Counted from the first letter of the stretch, positions 1 to 9,087 are shown. The stretch: 64,000 nucleotides of DNA from Parapedobacter pyrenivorans (GCF_014636865.1 NZ_BMER01000007.1:219699-283698); one strand, 5' to 3'. Numbers and translations: made by a program. Notes: generated by a model not told the origin, from the letters alone.

Positions 1-301
1 GCGGACAAGCCGTAACGATGCTTTTTATTTCATAACCGTCAAGCACCTGGATGTTTGCCATGGCTTGCATCTGGAAGAGAAACTCGTTGCCTGCACGCTT
101 TGCCGGGTCGCCCGTACAGCTTTCTTCCGTACCCAAGATGGCGTATTTCATGCCTACATGCTGCAATATCTTACAGATATCACGCGTGATGCGCTGGGCG
201 CGTTCATCAAAACTACCCGCGCAGCCTACCCAAAACAGGATATCAGGCGCTTCGCCCTTAGCCACCATCTCGGCCATCGTCGGTATCGTTAACTCAGTCA
301 T
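1..301 (-). CDS. (Fe-S)-binding protein, CCG-domain type (partial, N-terminal part only)
   Basis: The minus strand reads from an ATG at 301 to the window edge with no stop, giving about 100 residues. The sequence contains VGCAGSFDERAQRITRD and EESCTGDPAKRAGNEF, the cysteine-rich pattern of the CCG domain found in HdrB, GlpC and LutA-type subunits, which hold a non-canonical Fe-S cluster and pass electrons in membrane-associated oxidoreductases. The next gene upstream (336-1631) ends 34 nt before this start and encodes a membrane-anchored 4Fe-4S protein, so the two are probably one operon and one complex. The C-terminal part, including the second CCG repeat, lies outside the window. The electron donor and acceptor cannot be told from what is here. 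Confidence 0.85.
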   Translation of the reverse strand, partial: MTELTIPTMAEMVAKGEAPDILFWVGCAGSFDERAQRITRDICKILQHVGMKYAILGTEESCTGDPAKRAGNEFLFQMQAMANIQVLDGYEIKSIVTACP

Positions 302-335
302 TAGTAACTAGTACATAGTAGTTAGTATCTTCAAA

Positions 336-1631
336 TTATCCTTCGCGCCAATTCGCTCGGTCCGCCTGCGCATATTTCCACGGGGCGCCGTTGTTTTCCA
401 CATTGCCAAACATGGCGTTCAGGCTCGATGGTGCCCCGGATTCCTCCATGACGAGGTATCGCCTCATTTCGACGATGATTTCCAGTGGATTGATGTTTAC
501 CGGACAGGCTTCCACACAGGCATTGCAGGTCGTGCAGGCCCAAAGTTCCTCTCGTGTGATGTAATCACCGAGTAGCGCCTTTCCATCATCTTGGAAGCCA
601 TTGTTTTTGCGTGCATTTTCGCCCACTTCCACCATGCGGTCGCGCGTGTCCATCATGATTTTGCGCGGTGACAGGAGTTTTCCCGTGATATTTGCCGGAC
701 AGACGGCCGTGCATCTTCCGCATTCGGTGCATGTATAGGCCTCCAATAGGTTTTTCCAGGTCAGGTCCTGGACATCCTTCGCGCCGAAGTGGGCCGACGC
801 ATCTGATGGCTCAGGGGTGTAGGACGGGTCAAGCATGGCCTTCACTTCGTTGGTTACCTTACCCATATTCGTGAACCGTCCCTGTGGTTTCAGATTTGAA
901 AAATAGGTGTTCGGAAATGCCAATAGGATGTGCAAATGCTTGGAATAGGGGAGGTAGTTGAGAAACAGCAATACGCCAACGATGTGGAACCACCAGCAGA
1001 AGCGCTCGATGCTGATGAGCGCCATAGCGCCATCGGGAAGCAAGGGAAGTAACCAAGAGCTTATTGGAAACGAGCCCCCCGGTGTATAATGGGGGGCACC
1101 CAGCGACTGGAGTTTGTAATCAGCCGCATTCATCGTGAGAAAAGCCACCATCAACAGGATTTCGGCGACGAGAATCAAGTTTGCATCGGTTCGCGGCCAC
1201 GGGGTCATCTCCTTGCCAAAGAAGCGCCTTACCCGGGCAATATTACGCCGGGCAAGGAAAATCACGCATCCTGCCAACACACTGAAGGCAAGCCATTCAA
1301 AAGCTCCGATGAGAAAGGCGTAGAAAGCACCGGCGCCGGCAAAGATGCGGTGTGTGCCGAAAAGACCATCGATGACAATTTCGAGCATCTCGATATTGAT
1401 GATACAGAACCCCAAATACACGAATAGGTGCAATAGCGCTGCAAATGGGCGCTTGAACATTTTTTTTTGGCCAAAGGCAACCAGCAACATGGTTTTTAAC
1501 CGCTTGGCGGGTTGATCGTTGCGCTTTTCATCCCGACCCATCCGGATATTCCGAATGATAACCCGGGCGTTGCGGGTAACCAATGCCAACGCTGCAAGCA
1601 GCAATATCCCGAAAATCAGTTGGCTTACCAT
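336..1631 (-). CDS. Membrane-anchored 4Fe-4S dicluster oxidoreductase subunit (HdrC/NarI-like fusion)
   Basis: This 431-residue protein has an N-terminal membrane part with helices near residues 2-20, 62-90, 103-126, 151-167 and 208-228, and a soluble C-terminal ferredoxin-like part. Two CxxCxxCxxxCP motifs are visible: Cys301/304/307/311 (CTECGRCTAVCP) and Cys366/369/372/376 (CTTCNACVEACP), each expected to bind a [4Fe-4S] cluster. The layout matches Bacteroidota '(Fe-S)-binding protein' or heterodisulfide-reductase-related subunits, where a NarI-like membrane domain passes electrons to or from quinones. The following gene (1-301) is a CCG-domain partner. Substrate is unknown; no motif here separates lactate, glycerol-3-phosphate or ETF-linked roles. 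Confidence 0.88.
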   Translation of the reverse strand: MVSQLIFGILLLAALALVTRNARVIIRNIRMGRDEKRNDQPAKRLKTMLLVAFGQKKMFKRPFAALLHLFVYLGFCIINIEMLEIVIDGLFGTHRIFAGAGAFYAFLIGAFEWLAFSVLAGCVIFLARRNIARVRRFFGKEMTPWPRTDANLILVAEILLMVAFLTMNAADYKLQSLGAPHYTPGGSFPISSWLLPLLPDGAMALISIERFCWWFHIVGVLLFLNYLPYSKHLHILLAFPNTYFSNLKPQGRFTNMGKVTNEVKAMLDPSYTPEPSDASAHFGAKDVQDLTWKNLLEAYTCTECGRCTAVCPANITGKLLSPRKIMMDTRDRMVEVGENARKNNGFQDDGKALLGDYITREELWACTTCNACVEACPVNINPLEIIVEMRRYLVMEESGAPSSLNAMFGNVENNGAPWKYAQADRANWREG

Positions 1632-1733
1632 TACTTTTTGGTTTAATACGAAATTACGGAATTAAAATTACTATGCAAGCATAATAAATTATTTAGAGGG
1701 ATTTTAAGATTGATCGGCTAAGGCGCAATAAAA

Positions 1734-1761
1734 AAAGCGGAATGTACACACATTCCGCTTT
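1734..1761 (-). terminator. Strong bidirectional terminator hairpin after the bamA-ompH cluster
   Basis: AAAGCGGAATGT (1734-1745) and its exact complement ACATTCCGCTTT (1750-1761) form a 12-bp stem with a 4-nt loop. Read on the minus strand the stem is followed by a T-rich run (complement of 1727-1736). It lies 23 nt downstream of the second ompH stop, so it most likely ends that operon. On the plus strand the stem is followed by TAGCTTTTTT, so it could work in both directions. Confidence 0.88.
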
Positions 1762-1783
1762 AGCTTTTTTAGTTAACCCGGTA

Positions 1784-2359
1784 TTAGGGGTTTGTCGGGG
1801 CTGCCGCCGGCGTCGTGTTAGCAATTCCCAATTTGGTTTTGACATCGGCCGTCAAATCGTCACCACCCGCGAAATAGGGGAGGCCCGCATTGGCGATATC
1901 AAAAACGTATGCATACCCTTTTTCCTTGGCTACACTTTGTACGGCTGTGTTGGCTTTTTGGAAAATCGGAGCAAACAACTCTTCTTGCTTTTTTTGCAAT
2001 TCCTGCTGGGCAACTTGTTGCTGTTCGTTTATGCGACGCTCAATTTCCTGTACCTGTGTACTAAGGGCCTGTAACTGGGTGTCGATCGAATCTGCATTGG
2101 CTTCGCTACGGTTCCGTTGTAGATCCTGAGCAGCTGTTATTTTTTTCTGATATTCGCCTGCCATGCCTTGCAGCTCTGTTTCTTTGGTCTTTTGCAGGTT
2201 CTCGAATTCCGCATTGGCGGTTTTGAATTCGGGCATGGCCTGGATGATGTCAGTTGAATTGACATGGCCGATCTTCTGCTGCGCACTTACGAGTCCGGTT
2301 GATAAAAACAGCACCGCAACCACCACTCCACCTTTAAACAATTTTTTCATGCTATCCAT
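1784..2359 (-). CDS. OmpH/Skp family periplasmic chaperone (second copy)
   Basis: The 191-residue protein has a signal peptide (MKKLFKGG, a hydrophobic stretch, then cleavage after VSAQ), the OmpH-type opening KIGHVNSTDIIQAMPEF and a long Gln/Glu-rich coiled coil (about residues 50-125) that would form the prefoldin-like arms of Skp. It holds unfolded outer-membrane proteins in the periplasm on their way to BamA. It follows a related ompH gene and bamA in the same direction. The C-terminus is rich in Ala, Pro and Thr. The ATG at 2359 (MDSMKKL) and the ATG at 2350 (MKKL) are both possible starts; the second gives a more typical signal peptide. Confidence 0.88.
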   Translation of the reverse strand: MDSMKKLFKGGVVVAVLFLSTGLVSAQQKIGHVNSTDIIQAMPEFKTANAEFENLQKTKETELQGMAGEYQKKITAAQDLQRNRSEANADSIDTQLQALSTQVQEIERRINEQQQVAQQELQKKQEELFAPIFQKANTAVQSVAKEKGYAYVFDIANAGLPYFAGGDDLTADVKTKLGIANTTPAAAPTNP

Positions 2360-2464
2360 TTTGATTTTTACTTGTTGTTGAGGAGAATCTTACCACCCCT
2401 CCATTGTGATTATAAGGTTATTTTTAATTTACGTTTAAAAAGTTGCGCAATGATACAAAACGGA

Positions 2465-3010
2465 TTACTTATCCGCAAGTGAAGGATCGGGTTTATATCC
2501 TAATTTGGTGATGATATCATTGCTTTTGTCCAATTTTGGATTGGCATAGAGAAAGGTAACTTCGCTGCCCTTATCCAGCACGATATCCAGACTTTGGTCG
2601 GTAGCAATGGTTTGTATCGCTTGGGCCACACGGTCCTGTATCGGTTTGACGAGTTTGACACGTTCTTGGAAAAGATCGCCCTCAAACCCGAATTTCTGCC
2701 GCTGGAATTCCCGTGCCTCCTGCTCCTTGAGTACGATCTCGTCTTCCCGTTTCCTACGCATTTCTTCACTAAGCAATACCTGATCCTCTTGGTACGACTT
2801 ATACAATTTTTCGATATCCGCAAAACGGCTATCAACCTCTTCCTGCCATTGTACCGAAAGGGCATCCAATTGCTTTTGAGCAGCGAGGTACTCGGGTATA
2901 TGTTTCAGAATATATTCCGTATCCACATAAGCAAACCGTTGGGCAAAAGTCGCTGAGGAGGCTACCACAGACAGGACAACTACTCCGATTATTTTTTTCA
3001 TGCTCATCAT
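2465..3010 (-). CDS. OmpH/Skp family periplasmic chaperone (first copy)
   Basis: This protein of up to 181 residues has a signal peptide cleaved near ATFAQ, then RFAYVDTEYILKHIPEY, the opening of the OmpH/Skp fold, and a central coiled coil of about 80 residues rich in Glu, Arg and Gln. Tandem ompH genes after bamA are usual in Bacteroidota and both probably escort beta-barrel proteins to BamA. Three in-frame ATGs (3010, 3007, 3001) are present; MKKIIGVV at 3001 would be the most typical signal-peptide start. A TAnnTTTG element at 3046-3039 suggests that the pair can also be transcribed apart from bamA. Confidence 0.88.
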   Translation of the reverse strand: MMSMKKIIGVVVLSVVASSATFAQRFAYVDTEYILKHIPEYLAAQKQLDALSVQWQEEVDSRFADIEKLYKSYQEDQVLLSEEMRRKREDEIVLKEQEAREFQRQKFGFEGDLFQERVKLVKPIQDRVAQAIQTIATDQSLDIVLDKGSEVTFLYANPKLDKSNDIITKLGYKPDPSLADK

Positions 3011-3038
3011 TTTTATACTTCGTGTTGGTCTACAACTG

Positions 3039-3046
3039 CAAAAGTA
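3039..3046 (-). promoter_or_regulatory. TAnnTTTG (-7) promoter element for the ompH pair
   Basis: The minus strand reads TACTTTTG, matching the Bacteroidota sigma-ABfrA -7 consensus TAnnTTTG, about 29 nt before the ompH start. No convincing -33 TTTG box was seen. Confidence 0.5.
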
Positions 3047-3072
3047 ATTCCATTTTTTAAATATCGTGTATA

Positions 3073-5628
3073 TTAATTGAACCCGCCCATTTGCTGCATG
3101 ATGCTAAACGTAAAATTTTGCCGCCAGGTGCTGGAGGGCACACCCGGTATCGGGTCGAACGCGTGACCATAGTCGATGCCGAGCAATCCGAAGATAGGGA
3201 GGAATATACGTGCACCCACACCCACCGAACGGCGTACCTTGAACGGATTGAAATCCCGGAAATTATTCCACGTATTACCGCCTTCGGCAAAAGCCAGTAC
3301 GAATACGGTGGCCTGGTCATTCAGCATCACCGGATGGCGCAGTTCCAATTGGTATTTATTGTAAATGGGACTACCCGAATTGCGCGCAATATTGACATCG
3401 GCACCATCGGGTATCACCATGCCGTTGGCATAGCCCCGCATGGCGATAATCTCAGACCCTTGCAGGAAGTCGAAGCCCATCATCCCATCGCCACCGAGTT
3501 TGAACCGCTCGAAAGCAGATTGGCCGGTGACGCTATTGTATGAACCCAGGAAGCCGAATTGCGCTTGTGCTTTAAGTACCAGTTTACCGGCAATCCGGGT
3601 ATACCATTGGGAATCGAATTTCCACTTGTGGTATTCCGTCCACTTGTACCGTTCATCATTTGGCGCGGTGGGGTAGTTGATGTTGTTGAAACTGGAATAC
3701 GGCGGCGTCACCTGTACGGTGAACTTGATGTGTGAGCCCGAAGTAGGGTATATCGGCGCATCCACCGAGTTACGGCTGATTTCCTGCGTGAGGTTGATGT
3801 TGTAGGATGTTCCGTTTTCAAATAGGAACCCCGGATAGTTCTGTAATTTATACTGCTGGAAGCCCAACGAATAGTTCAACTGGAAATAGTTGTCGGGCCA
3901 TTGCAGCCGCTTGCCCAAGCTTACGGTCACCCCGTTCATCCAGATCCGGTTCAGATCCTCGTCGGCGGCGATTTGACGGCCACTCCAGTAATCAAAACCA
4001 CCAAACGACGAAGACGACGTAAATGCGCTGACGCCGAAGTATATCGGCTTCTTACCGCCCAGCCAGGGTTCCGAAAAGGAGAAGCTATAGGATTGGTAGC
4101 GCTTGCCACTGGTTTGCCCGCGGATACTCAATTTCTGCCCGTCACCTCTGGGCAGGGGCTTCCACGCTGTTCTATCAAAAATATTGCGGGTAGAGAAGTT
4201 GTTGAAGGAAAGCCCCAATGTACCGATGACCTGGCCTGCGCCGAAGCCACCGGAGAGCTCCACCTGGTCGGCAGGTTTTTCGACCACGTTATATTCGATA
4301 TCCACGGTCCCGTCCGAATGGTTGAGGTTGGTGGGAACCGGATTGGTTTTCTGTTCGTCAAAGTTACCCAGTTGGGCAATTTGGCGTGTACTGCGCATCA
4401 GCAGCTCCTTGGAGAATTTCTGGCCCGGCTTGGTGTGTATTTCACGCAACAATACGCGGTCGTTGGTCACATCGTTGCCTTTCAGGATAATGTTGTTGAT
4501 TGTAAACTGAGCACCTTCGTAGATGCGCAGGTCCATATCGATGGTGTCGTTGTAGATCCGGGTTTGGACAGGATCTACCGTAAAGGTGAGGTAGCCGTCA
4601 TTGAGGTATAGCGACGAGATATCATCGCTGTTTCGGGTTGGGCCCATCAGCTTGGTGGTCAGCTTTTCCTCGCTGAACACTTCGCCTTTTTTAATGCCCA
4701 GAATAACATTCAGGATGGAATCCGAATACTTGGCGTTGCCCTGCCAGGCAATGTTACCGATGTAATATTTTGGCCCTTCATACAGATCGATATCCACGAT
4801 GACATTCCGGTTGTTGTATTTGTAGAAGGTATCCCTGAGGATTTCCGCATCGCGGTATCCCTGATCATGCAGTTTGGCGATGAGCTTTTCTTTGGCTTCC
4901 TTGTATTTTTCTTCTTTGAATTTGCCCGGCCCGGTAACCCGCCACCACGTACGCTGCCGGACGCCTTTGAAGAACTTACGGAGCTGACGCTGGGAAAATG
5001 TTTCGTTGCCGGTGAAATTGATGCGATGGGCCCGCACCTTGCGGTTTCGGTCTACATTGACCACCAAAATCTGGTTGTTTACCTGGGCGGAGTCTTTTAC
5101 GGGTGCCATGGTGATTTCGGGATACAGGTACCCCTTTTCACTCAAGTAGCGCGTAATGGTATTCCGCGTAGTATTCATCAGGTTCTGGTTGACGATCTTA
5201 CCGGTGTTTTCGTTGAGCTTTTTGCGTACATCCTCGGTTTGCGTCTTGCTGAGCCCCTCGATATCAATCCGGGTGAGGCGGGGACGCTCCACGACATGAA
5301 TATTGAAGAAAATCGAATCACCCTTTACCGCATCGGCATAAAGCTTTACATCGTCGAATAAACCCTGGTCCATCAGGTTTTTTACTACGTTTGACGTTGC
5401 ATCACTCGGTACTTCAATGCGTGATCCCACGACCAATTTGGAGATGGTGATGAGTACATCATTGTCAAGGTATTCCGTGCCACTTACCGAGATTCCGCCG
5501 ATGATGTAATTCTGGGGGTTGAGGTAGCTGAATTCATCAGAATCGCCTACGGGTATTCCGCGTTGTTGAGCAGTGGTTGTCCTTGCTGCCAATATGGTAA
5601 TGAGTATAAAAAAGAGTATTCGCTTCAT
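3073..5628 (-). CDS. bamA: BamA outer-membrane protein assembly factor
   Basis: The 851-residue protein starts with a signal peptide (MKRILFFILITILAARTTTAQ), has consecutive POTRA domains over roughly residues 40-440 (for example RLTRIDIEGLSKTQTEDVRKKL and KYYIGNIAWQGN) and a C-terminal 16-strand barrel of the Omp85 family (about residues 460-851). It inserts beta-barrel proteins into the outer membrane. Length fits Bacteroidota BamA (about 840-880). It sits between uppS upstream and two ompH/Skp genes downstream, the usual arrangement in the phylum, so barrel insertase and its chaperones are co-expressed. Confidence 0.96.
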   Translation of the reverse strand: MKRILFFILITILAARTTTAQQRGIPVGDSDEFSYLNPQNYIIGGISVSGTEYLDNDVLITISKLVVGSRIEVPSDATSNVVKNLMDQGLFDDVKLYADAVKGDSIFFNIHVVERPRLTRIDIEGLSKTQTEDVRKKLNENTGKIVNQNLMNTTRNTITRYLSEKGYLYPEITMAPVKDSAQVNNQILVVNVDRNRKVRAHRINFTGNETFSQRQLRKFFKGVRQRTWWRVTGPGKFKEEKYKEAKEKLIAKLHDQGYRDAEILRDTFYKYNNRNVIVDIDLYEGPKYYIGNIAWQGNAKYSDSILNVILGIKKGEVFSEEKLTTKLMGPTRNSDDISSLYLNDGYLTFTVDPVQTRIYNDTIDMDLRIYEGAQFTINNIILKGNDVTNDRVLLREIHTKPGQKFSKELLMRSTRQIAQLGNFDEQKTNPVPTNLNHSDGTVDIEYNVVEKPADQVELSGGFGAGQVIGTLGLSFNNFSTRNIFDRTAWKPLPRGDGQKLSIRGQTSGKRYQSYSFSFSEPWLGGKKPIYFGVSAFTSSSSFGGFDYWSGRQIAADEDLNRIWMNGVTVSLGKRLQWPDNYFQLNYSLGFQQYKLQNYPGFLFENGTSYNINLTQEISRNSVDAPIYPTSGSHIKFTVQVTPPYSSFNNINYPTAPNDERYKWTEYHKWKFDSQWYTRIAGKLVLKAQAQFGFLGSYNSVTGQSAFERFKLGGDGMMGFDFLQGSEIIAMRGYANGMVIPDGADVNIARNSGSPIYNKYQLELRHPVMLNDQATVFVLAFAEGGNTWNNFRDFNPFKVRRSVGVGARIFLPIFGLLGIDYGHAFDPIPGVPSSTWRQNFTFSIMQQMGGFN

Positions 5629-5685
5629 CTATCTAATTTATCGCCGCTAAAGTACGTCAAACAGTTGTTAATTTTTGTTAAAAGG

Positions 5686-6429
5686 TTATTTTGCTAATTG
5701 TTCGCTAGTTAATCCGAAACGCCGCTCGCGACTTTGGTAGGTGACTATGGCCTCAAAAAGGTCATTCCTCCTGAATTCAGGCCACATTTTTTCGGTGAAG
5801 TACAGCTCTGCATAAGCCAATTGCCAGAGCAGGTAATTGCTGATGCGTTGCTCACCGCTCGTCCGGATCATAAGTTCGGGGTCGGGCATGCCCCGGGTGG
5901 CAAGGTGTTGCGCAAATCGCTCTTCATTGATGTCGTTCGGGTTAATACGGCCTGTTTGGGCTTCCTGTGCCAGTTGCCGCGCCGCCTCCGTAATTTCCCA
6001 CCGGGCGCTGTAGCTCAGCGCCAGCGTCAATGTACAATTGTCGTTTTCTGCCGTTTTGCGCATCGCTTCCTGAAGGCGGTCGTTGGCTTTGGTGGGCAGT
6101 TGTCCGAGGTTGCCGATGGCACGGAGTTTTACACCATTATCCATCAGCGTTTTGGTTTCTTTACTGATCGTATTGATCAAAAGCTCCATCAAAGCAGATA
6201 CCTCCAGCTTCGGGCGGTTCCAATTTTCCGTCGAAAACGCATACAGGGTAAGGTATTTGACGCCGATTTCCACTGCACCTTCTACCGTATCCCGTACGGC
6301 CGCTACCCCGTTTTTGTGACCAAATACACGCAGTTTGCCACGCTCTTTGGCCCATCGTCCGTTGCCATCCATGATAATGGCCACATGTTGGGGTAGCCGC
6401 GTTTTATCAATCGTTTGCTTGATGTCCAT
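5686..6429 (-). CDS. uppS: Isoprenyl transferase (undecaprenyl diphosphate synthase)
   Basis: The 247-residue cis-prenyltransferase carries HVAIIMDGNGRWAKERG with the catalytic Asp at residue 21, LYAFSTENWNRP, and the C-terminal MIRTSGEQRISNYLLWQ and YAELYFTEKMWPEF signatures. It condenses isopentenyl diphosphate onto farnesyl diphosphate to make the undecaprenyl carrier for peptidoglycan and O-antigen. The ATG at 6429 gives the standard family N-terminus. It lies 57 nt upstream of bamA. A TAnnTTTG element 14 nt upstream suggests its own promoter. Confidence 0.97.
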   Translation of the reverse strand: MDIKQTIDKTRLPQHVAIIMDGNGRWAKERGKLRVFGHKNGVAAVRDTVEGAVEIGVKYLTLYAFSTENWNRPKLEVSALMELLINTISKETKTLMDNGVKLRAIGNLGQLPTKANDRLQEAMRKTAENDNCTLTLALSYSARWEITEAARQLAQEAQTGRINPNDINEERFAQHLATRGMPDPELMIRTSGEQRISNYLLWQLAYAELYFTEKMWPEFRRNDLFEAIVTYQSRERRFGLTSEQLAK

Positions 6430-6442
6430 CCTTAATTTGGGG

Positions 6443-6450
6443 CAAAGTTA
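6443..6450 (-). promoter_or_regulatory. TAnnTTTG (-7) promoter element for uppS-bamA
   Basis: The minus strand reads TAACTTTG, 14 nt upstream of the uppS ATG, in the short gap after the DUF6089 gene. It would give a very short leader. Confidence 0.5.
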
Positions 6451-6466
6451 ATATTTTTTTGAGGAG

Positions 6467-7294
6467 TTACTGCCATTCTGGGCATCCTCCTTTAAAGATG
6501 GTGTAAGATAAGGTGAATCCAGCGATCATGTAGGAATCGTAGGGGCGGCCATCGCCACGTTGTCCAACCGGCTGGGCGGCGTTTGCAGCATTGCGATAAG
6601 CCAGGTACTGCCAGTCGGTCACGGACAGCTGTGCTGGCAGACGCGGTGGCGGCTGGGTCGGGTAGTTCCCGCTTACGTCATCCAGGTAGTCGGTCAGTGC
6701 CAAGCGATAGCCCACTTCCATGCCGATAGACCACGGGCCCCTTAAGTTGTATTTAAAACCTGCTCCGAAAGGGATCGAGAAGGCATATTTCGGATAGGGA
6801 ACGTGATTATCCATATCGTGGTATTCGGTCTGCATATCCCGGAGCTTCACCTTCCGGGGCGTTTCCCCGATTATGTAAGGTAAGTACCATTTCGGATCGA
6901 AGGATATTCCCCCCACCCCGGCAAAGATGTAAGGCGTGTACACGATCCGGCCCCGTTGCGGTAGCCATTTAAAGAAATTGAAATCAACCAGTACGGCGGC
7001 TTCCTTTACCGATCCGAAAAAACCCAGGTTGCGCTCAACACGCTGCTGCACCTTTGAGTTTCCATCATAGGCAAATAGGTTGGCATATGCAAAATTACCC
7101 CGGATGCCCCATGTATGGTTGAGGTTATACTTTATCGAGGCCCCTGCAGCCCAATCATTGAACGCCAAAGGGTTTTCCGGGTTCAGGTCGCCCATGTAAC
7201 CGGAAGTTCCGCCCAGCAAGCTAAATTCCCACTCCTGTGCGGAGACGGTTGAAAGCCCGAAAAAAAGGAGTAGCGTTACAATTCGGCTAAGCAC
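6467..7294 (-). CDS. DUF6089 family outer-membrane beta-barrel protein
   Basis: This 275-residue protein starts at a GTG (7294) and has a signal peptide ending VSAQ. It then shows the DUF6089 pattern GGTSGYMGDLNPENPLAFNDWAAG and alternating aromatic/glycine strands ending in FTLSYTIFKGG, which suggest a small 8-10-strand barrel of the outer membrane. Function of the family is unknown. Its fixed position between nadK and uppS-bamA suggests a link to envelope assembly, but this is inference from synteny. No in-frame ATG lies close upstream, so the GTG start is the best choice. Confidence 0.85.
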   Translation of the reverse strand: MLSRIVTLLLFFGLSTVSAQEWEFSLLGGTSGYMGDLNPENPLAFNDWAAGASIKYNLNHTWGIRGNFAYANLFAYDGNSKVQQRVERNLGFFGSVKEAAVLVDFNFFKWLPQRGRIVYTPYIFAGVGGISFDPKWYLPYIIGETPRKVKLRDMQTEYHDMDNHVPYPKYAFSIPFGAGFKYNLRGPWSIGMEVGYRLALTDYLDDVSGNYPTQPPPRLPAQLSVTDWQYLAYRNAANAAQPVGQRGDGRPYDSYMIAGFTLSYTIFKGGCPEWQ

Positions 7295-7341
7295 AATATT
7301 GGCAGTGTTATTTAAAAGTCGGTAAAGATAGGGATTTTAGG

Positions 7342-8229
7342 TTAATAATTACGGGCATCCAAACCCCACAACAGTTTATTGCGCAGTGTAGAAAAGTAGC
7401 GGTAATTTTTCAGGCGGATGAGGTTTGCCTGATAATGGGCCCTGCGCACGGTCAGCCGGATATCCGTCGACACCGATGTGGTTTTGGAATCGCATGAAAG
7501 CAGAAATTTTGCACTTCTGCTTTCAATTTCGAGGTGGAGCTCCACATTGTCCGAAATAACCACCGGCCGTACATTCAGGTTGTGCGGCGAGATGGGTGTA
7601 ATGACAAAATTGCCACTGCCGGGCATGAGGATAGGCCCCCCGCAGCTGAGCGAGTAGGCGGTGGAGCCGGTGGGAGTGGCCACAATGATGCCATCCGCCC
7701 AATACGCATTCAGCAACTCCCCGTCTACATAAGCACTTACCGTAATCATGGCCGAACTGTCGGACTTGAATAGCGTCACATCGTTGAGGGCGAAATGGTT
7801 CCCGTCAAACAGCGCAGCCTGTTTGGATTCCACTGCCAGCAACGTCCGTTTTTGGATGTTGTAATCACCCGAAAAGATAGCTTCCATGGAAGCGTCGATA
7901 TCATCCTTGCTGATGTCTGCCAAAAATCCCAGCCTGCCGAAATTGATGCCCGCTACCGGTATGCCCGACTCGCCCACGATCGAAACCGCCGCCAGCATCG
8001 TGCCGTCTCCGCCCAAGCTGAGCATGAAGCCGACATCTTTGGGCAACTGTTCCTTTGTGTTATAGGTGTGCAATTGCCTGGGGAACGCCACCTGCTGCTG
8101 CTCCAAAAACCTGTGGAAGTCACCAAATATCCAAAGTTCCGTATCCCGGGCAATCAGGGAATCGAACAGATGCTGAACATAAGGAATCACCGATGGCTGG
8201 AATTCCCTTCCGTAAACCGCTATCTTCAT
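7342..8229 (-). CDS. nadK: NAD kinase
   Basis: The 295-residue enzyme contains the diagnostic GGDGTML motif at residues 73-79, the NxD-type FALNDVTLFK, and the DGIIVATPTGSTAYSLSCGGPI block that binds NAD. It phosphorylates NAD+ to NADP+ using ATP or polyphosphate. The ATG at 8229 is preferred over the GTG one codon upstream. The start lies 4 nt after the stop of the CBS gene (8234), so the two are translated from one message, and the DUF6089 gene follows. Confidence 0.96.
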   Translation of the reverse strand: MKIAVYGREFQPSVIPYVQHLFDSLIARDTELWIFGDFHRFLEQQQVAFPRQLHTYNTKEQLPKDVGFMLSLGGDGTMLAAVSIVGESGIPVAGINFGRLGFLADISKDDIDASMEAIFSGDYNIQKRTLLAVESKQAALFDGNHFALNDVTLFKSDSSAMITVSAYVDGELLNAYWADGIIVATPTGSTAYSLSCGGPILMPGSGNFVITPISPHNLNVRPVVISDNVELHLEIESRSAKFLLSCDSKTTSVSTDIRLTVRRAHYQANLIRLKNYRYFSTLRNKLLWGLDARNY

Positions 8230-8233
8230 CACG

Positions 8234-8896
8234 CTACATATTGATATAGTTCATCAGCTGGTCATAGCGATCACGGGAATTGTCGCGGCTCTTTTCGGTA
8301 TTGTAGGTTGTTTTGACCGTGTAGTCATGCCTCAGAAATGCAGCAACGACGGATGAGATGTCCGCTTTGTTGACTTTAATCGTGACTTCCAGGCGGGAGG
8401 AATCCGAAAACATCTGTACATAGGAGTTCAGTATCTGGGTGTTTTCCGATTCCACGATATGGGCAATATGTGACAGCGCATTGTCGCGGTTGCCTATTTC
8501 CAGCACAATGATTCCACCAGGGTGATGGATGGACATGGTCTCACTCAATGCATCGATCAAATCAAGGGGGGTGATTGCACCCAGATAGGCATGCTCATTG
8601 TCCAGCACCGGCAGCAAATCAAGCTGGTGAATTTGAAAGACCAGCATTGCATCATAAATGTGTTGAGCATCATGGAGCTGTACCTGCTCGTAGGCGATAC
8701 CTGCCTGTTGGATCGGTTCATCCATATGATCACGCCCCGAAAGCGCCTCATAGGTAATCAGTCCGAGTAAAACGTCATCCTTCACCACAGGCAGATGGGC
8801 TAATCGGAGATCGGCCATCTTATCCAAGATTTTGCGTTTGCTGTCCGTCGGACTTATCGCGTAATTTTGTGCTGTTATGATCTGGCCTACATTCAT
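8234..8896 (-). CDS. CBS-domain protein with C-terminal ACT-like region
   Basis: This 220-residue soluble protein has a CBS pair over about residues 1-125 (ITAQNYAISPTDSKRKILDKM ... LPVVKDDVLLGLITYEAL ... LDLLPVLDNEHAYLGAITPLDLI) and a C-terminal part (about 130-200) with GGIIVLEIGNRDNALSHIA and VTIKVNKADISSVVAAF that looks like an ACT-type ligand domain. Such proteins sense adenine nucleotides or other small ligands; the target is unknown. The start was moved from a GTG at 8908 to the ATG at 8896 because a perfect Shine-Dalgarno (8908-8915) sits about 11 nt before it. It is the first gene of the nadK-bamA cluster. Confidence 0.85.
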   Translation of the reverse strand: MNVGQIITAQNYAISPTDSKRKILDKMADLRLAHLPVVKDDVLLGLITYEALSGRDHMDEPIQQAGIAYEQVQLHDAQHIYDAMLVFQIHQLDLLPVLDNEHAYLGAITPLDLIDALSETMSIHHPGGIIVLEIGNRDNALSHIAHIVESENTQILNSYVQMFSDSSRLEVTIKVNKADISSVVAAFLRHDYTVKTTYNTEKSRDNSRDRYDQLMNYINM

Positions 8897-8907
8897 GGTT
8901 TTATTCA

Positions 8908-8915
8908 CCTCCTTA
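8908..8915 (-). promoter_or_regulatory. Strong Shine-Dalgarno (TAAGGAGG) deciding the CBS gene start
   Basis: The minus strand reads TAAGGAGG, fully complementary to the 16S 3' end core, ending 11 nt before the ATG at 8896. Strong Shine-Dalgarno sites are rare in this phylum, so this one is notable and rules against the GTG at 8908, which it overlaps. Confidence 0.7.
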
Positions 8916-8968
8916 ATCCATTAAACGAATAAAACAAGCAATCGTTTAACAGGAATCCATATCCTTGC

Positions 8969-8976
8969 CAAAAATA
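8969..8976 (-). promoter_or_regulatory. TAnnTTTG (-7) promoter element for the CBS-nadK-bamA cluster
   Basis: The minus strand reads TATTTTTG, about 72 nt upstream of the CBS gene ATG. The 250-bp gap 8897-9146 is otherwise AT-rich and holds the divergent promoter for the acyltransferase pair. Confidence 0.5.
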
Positions 8977-9087
8977 GACGCTTTTATGGATTTCAACGAC
9001 TAATTTAGTTTTTTTTTCTCATGACGGCGGTTTTTTCTGACTTAAAACCGTAATAAAACAAACGACTGACAATACCGGAACTTTTAC

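Noticed and set aside
51..311. Plus-strand frame at the left edge
   Set aside because: It lies over the minus-strand CCG-domain Fe-S gene, whose cysteine motifs are clear; the plus frame has no recognisable features.
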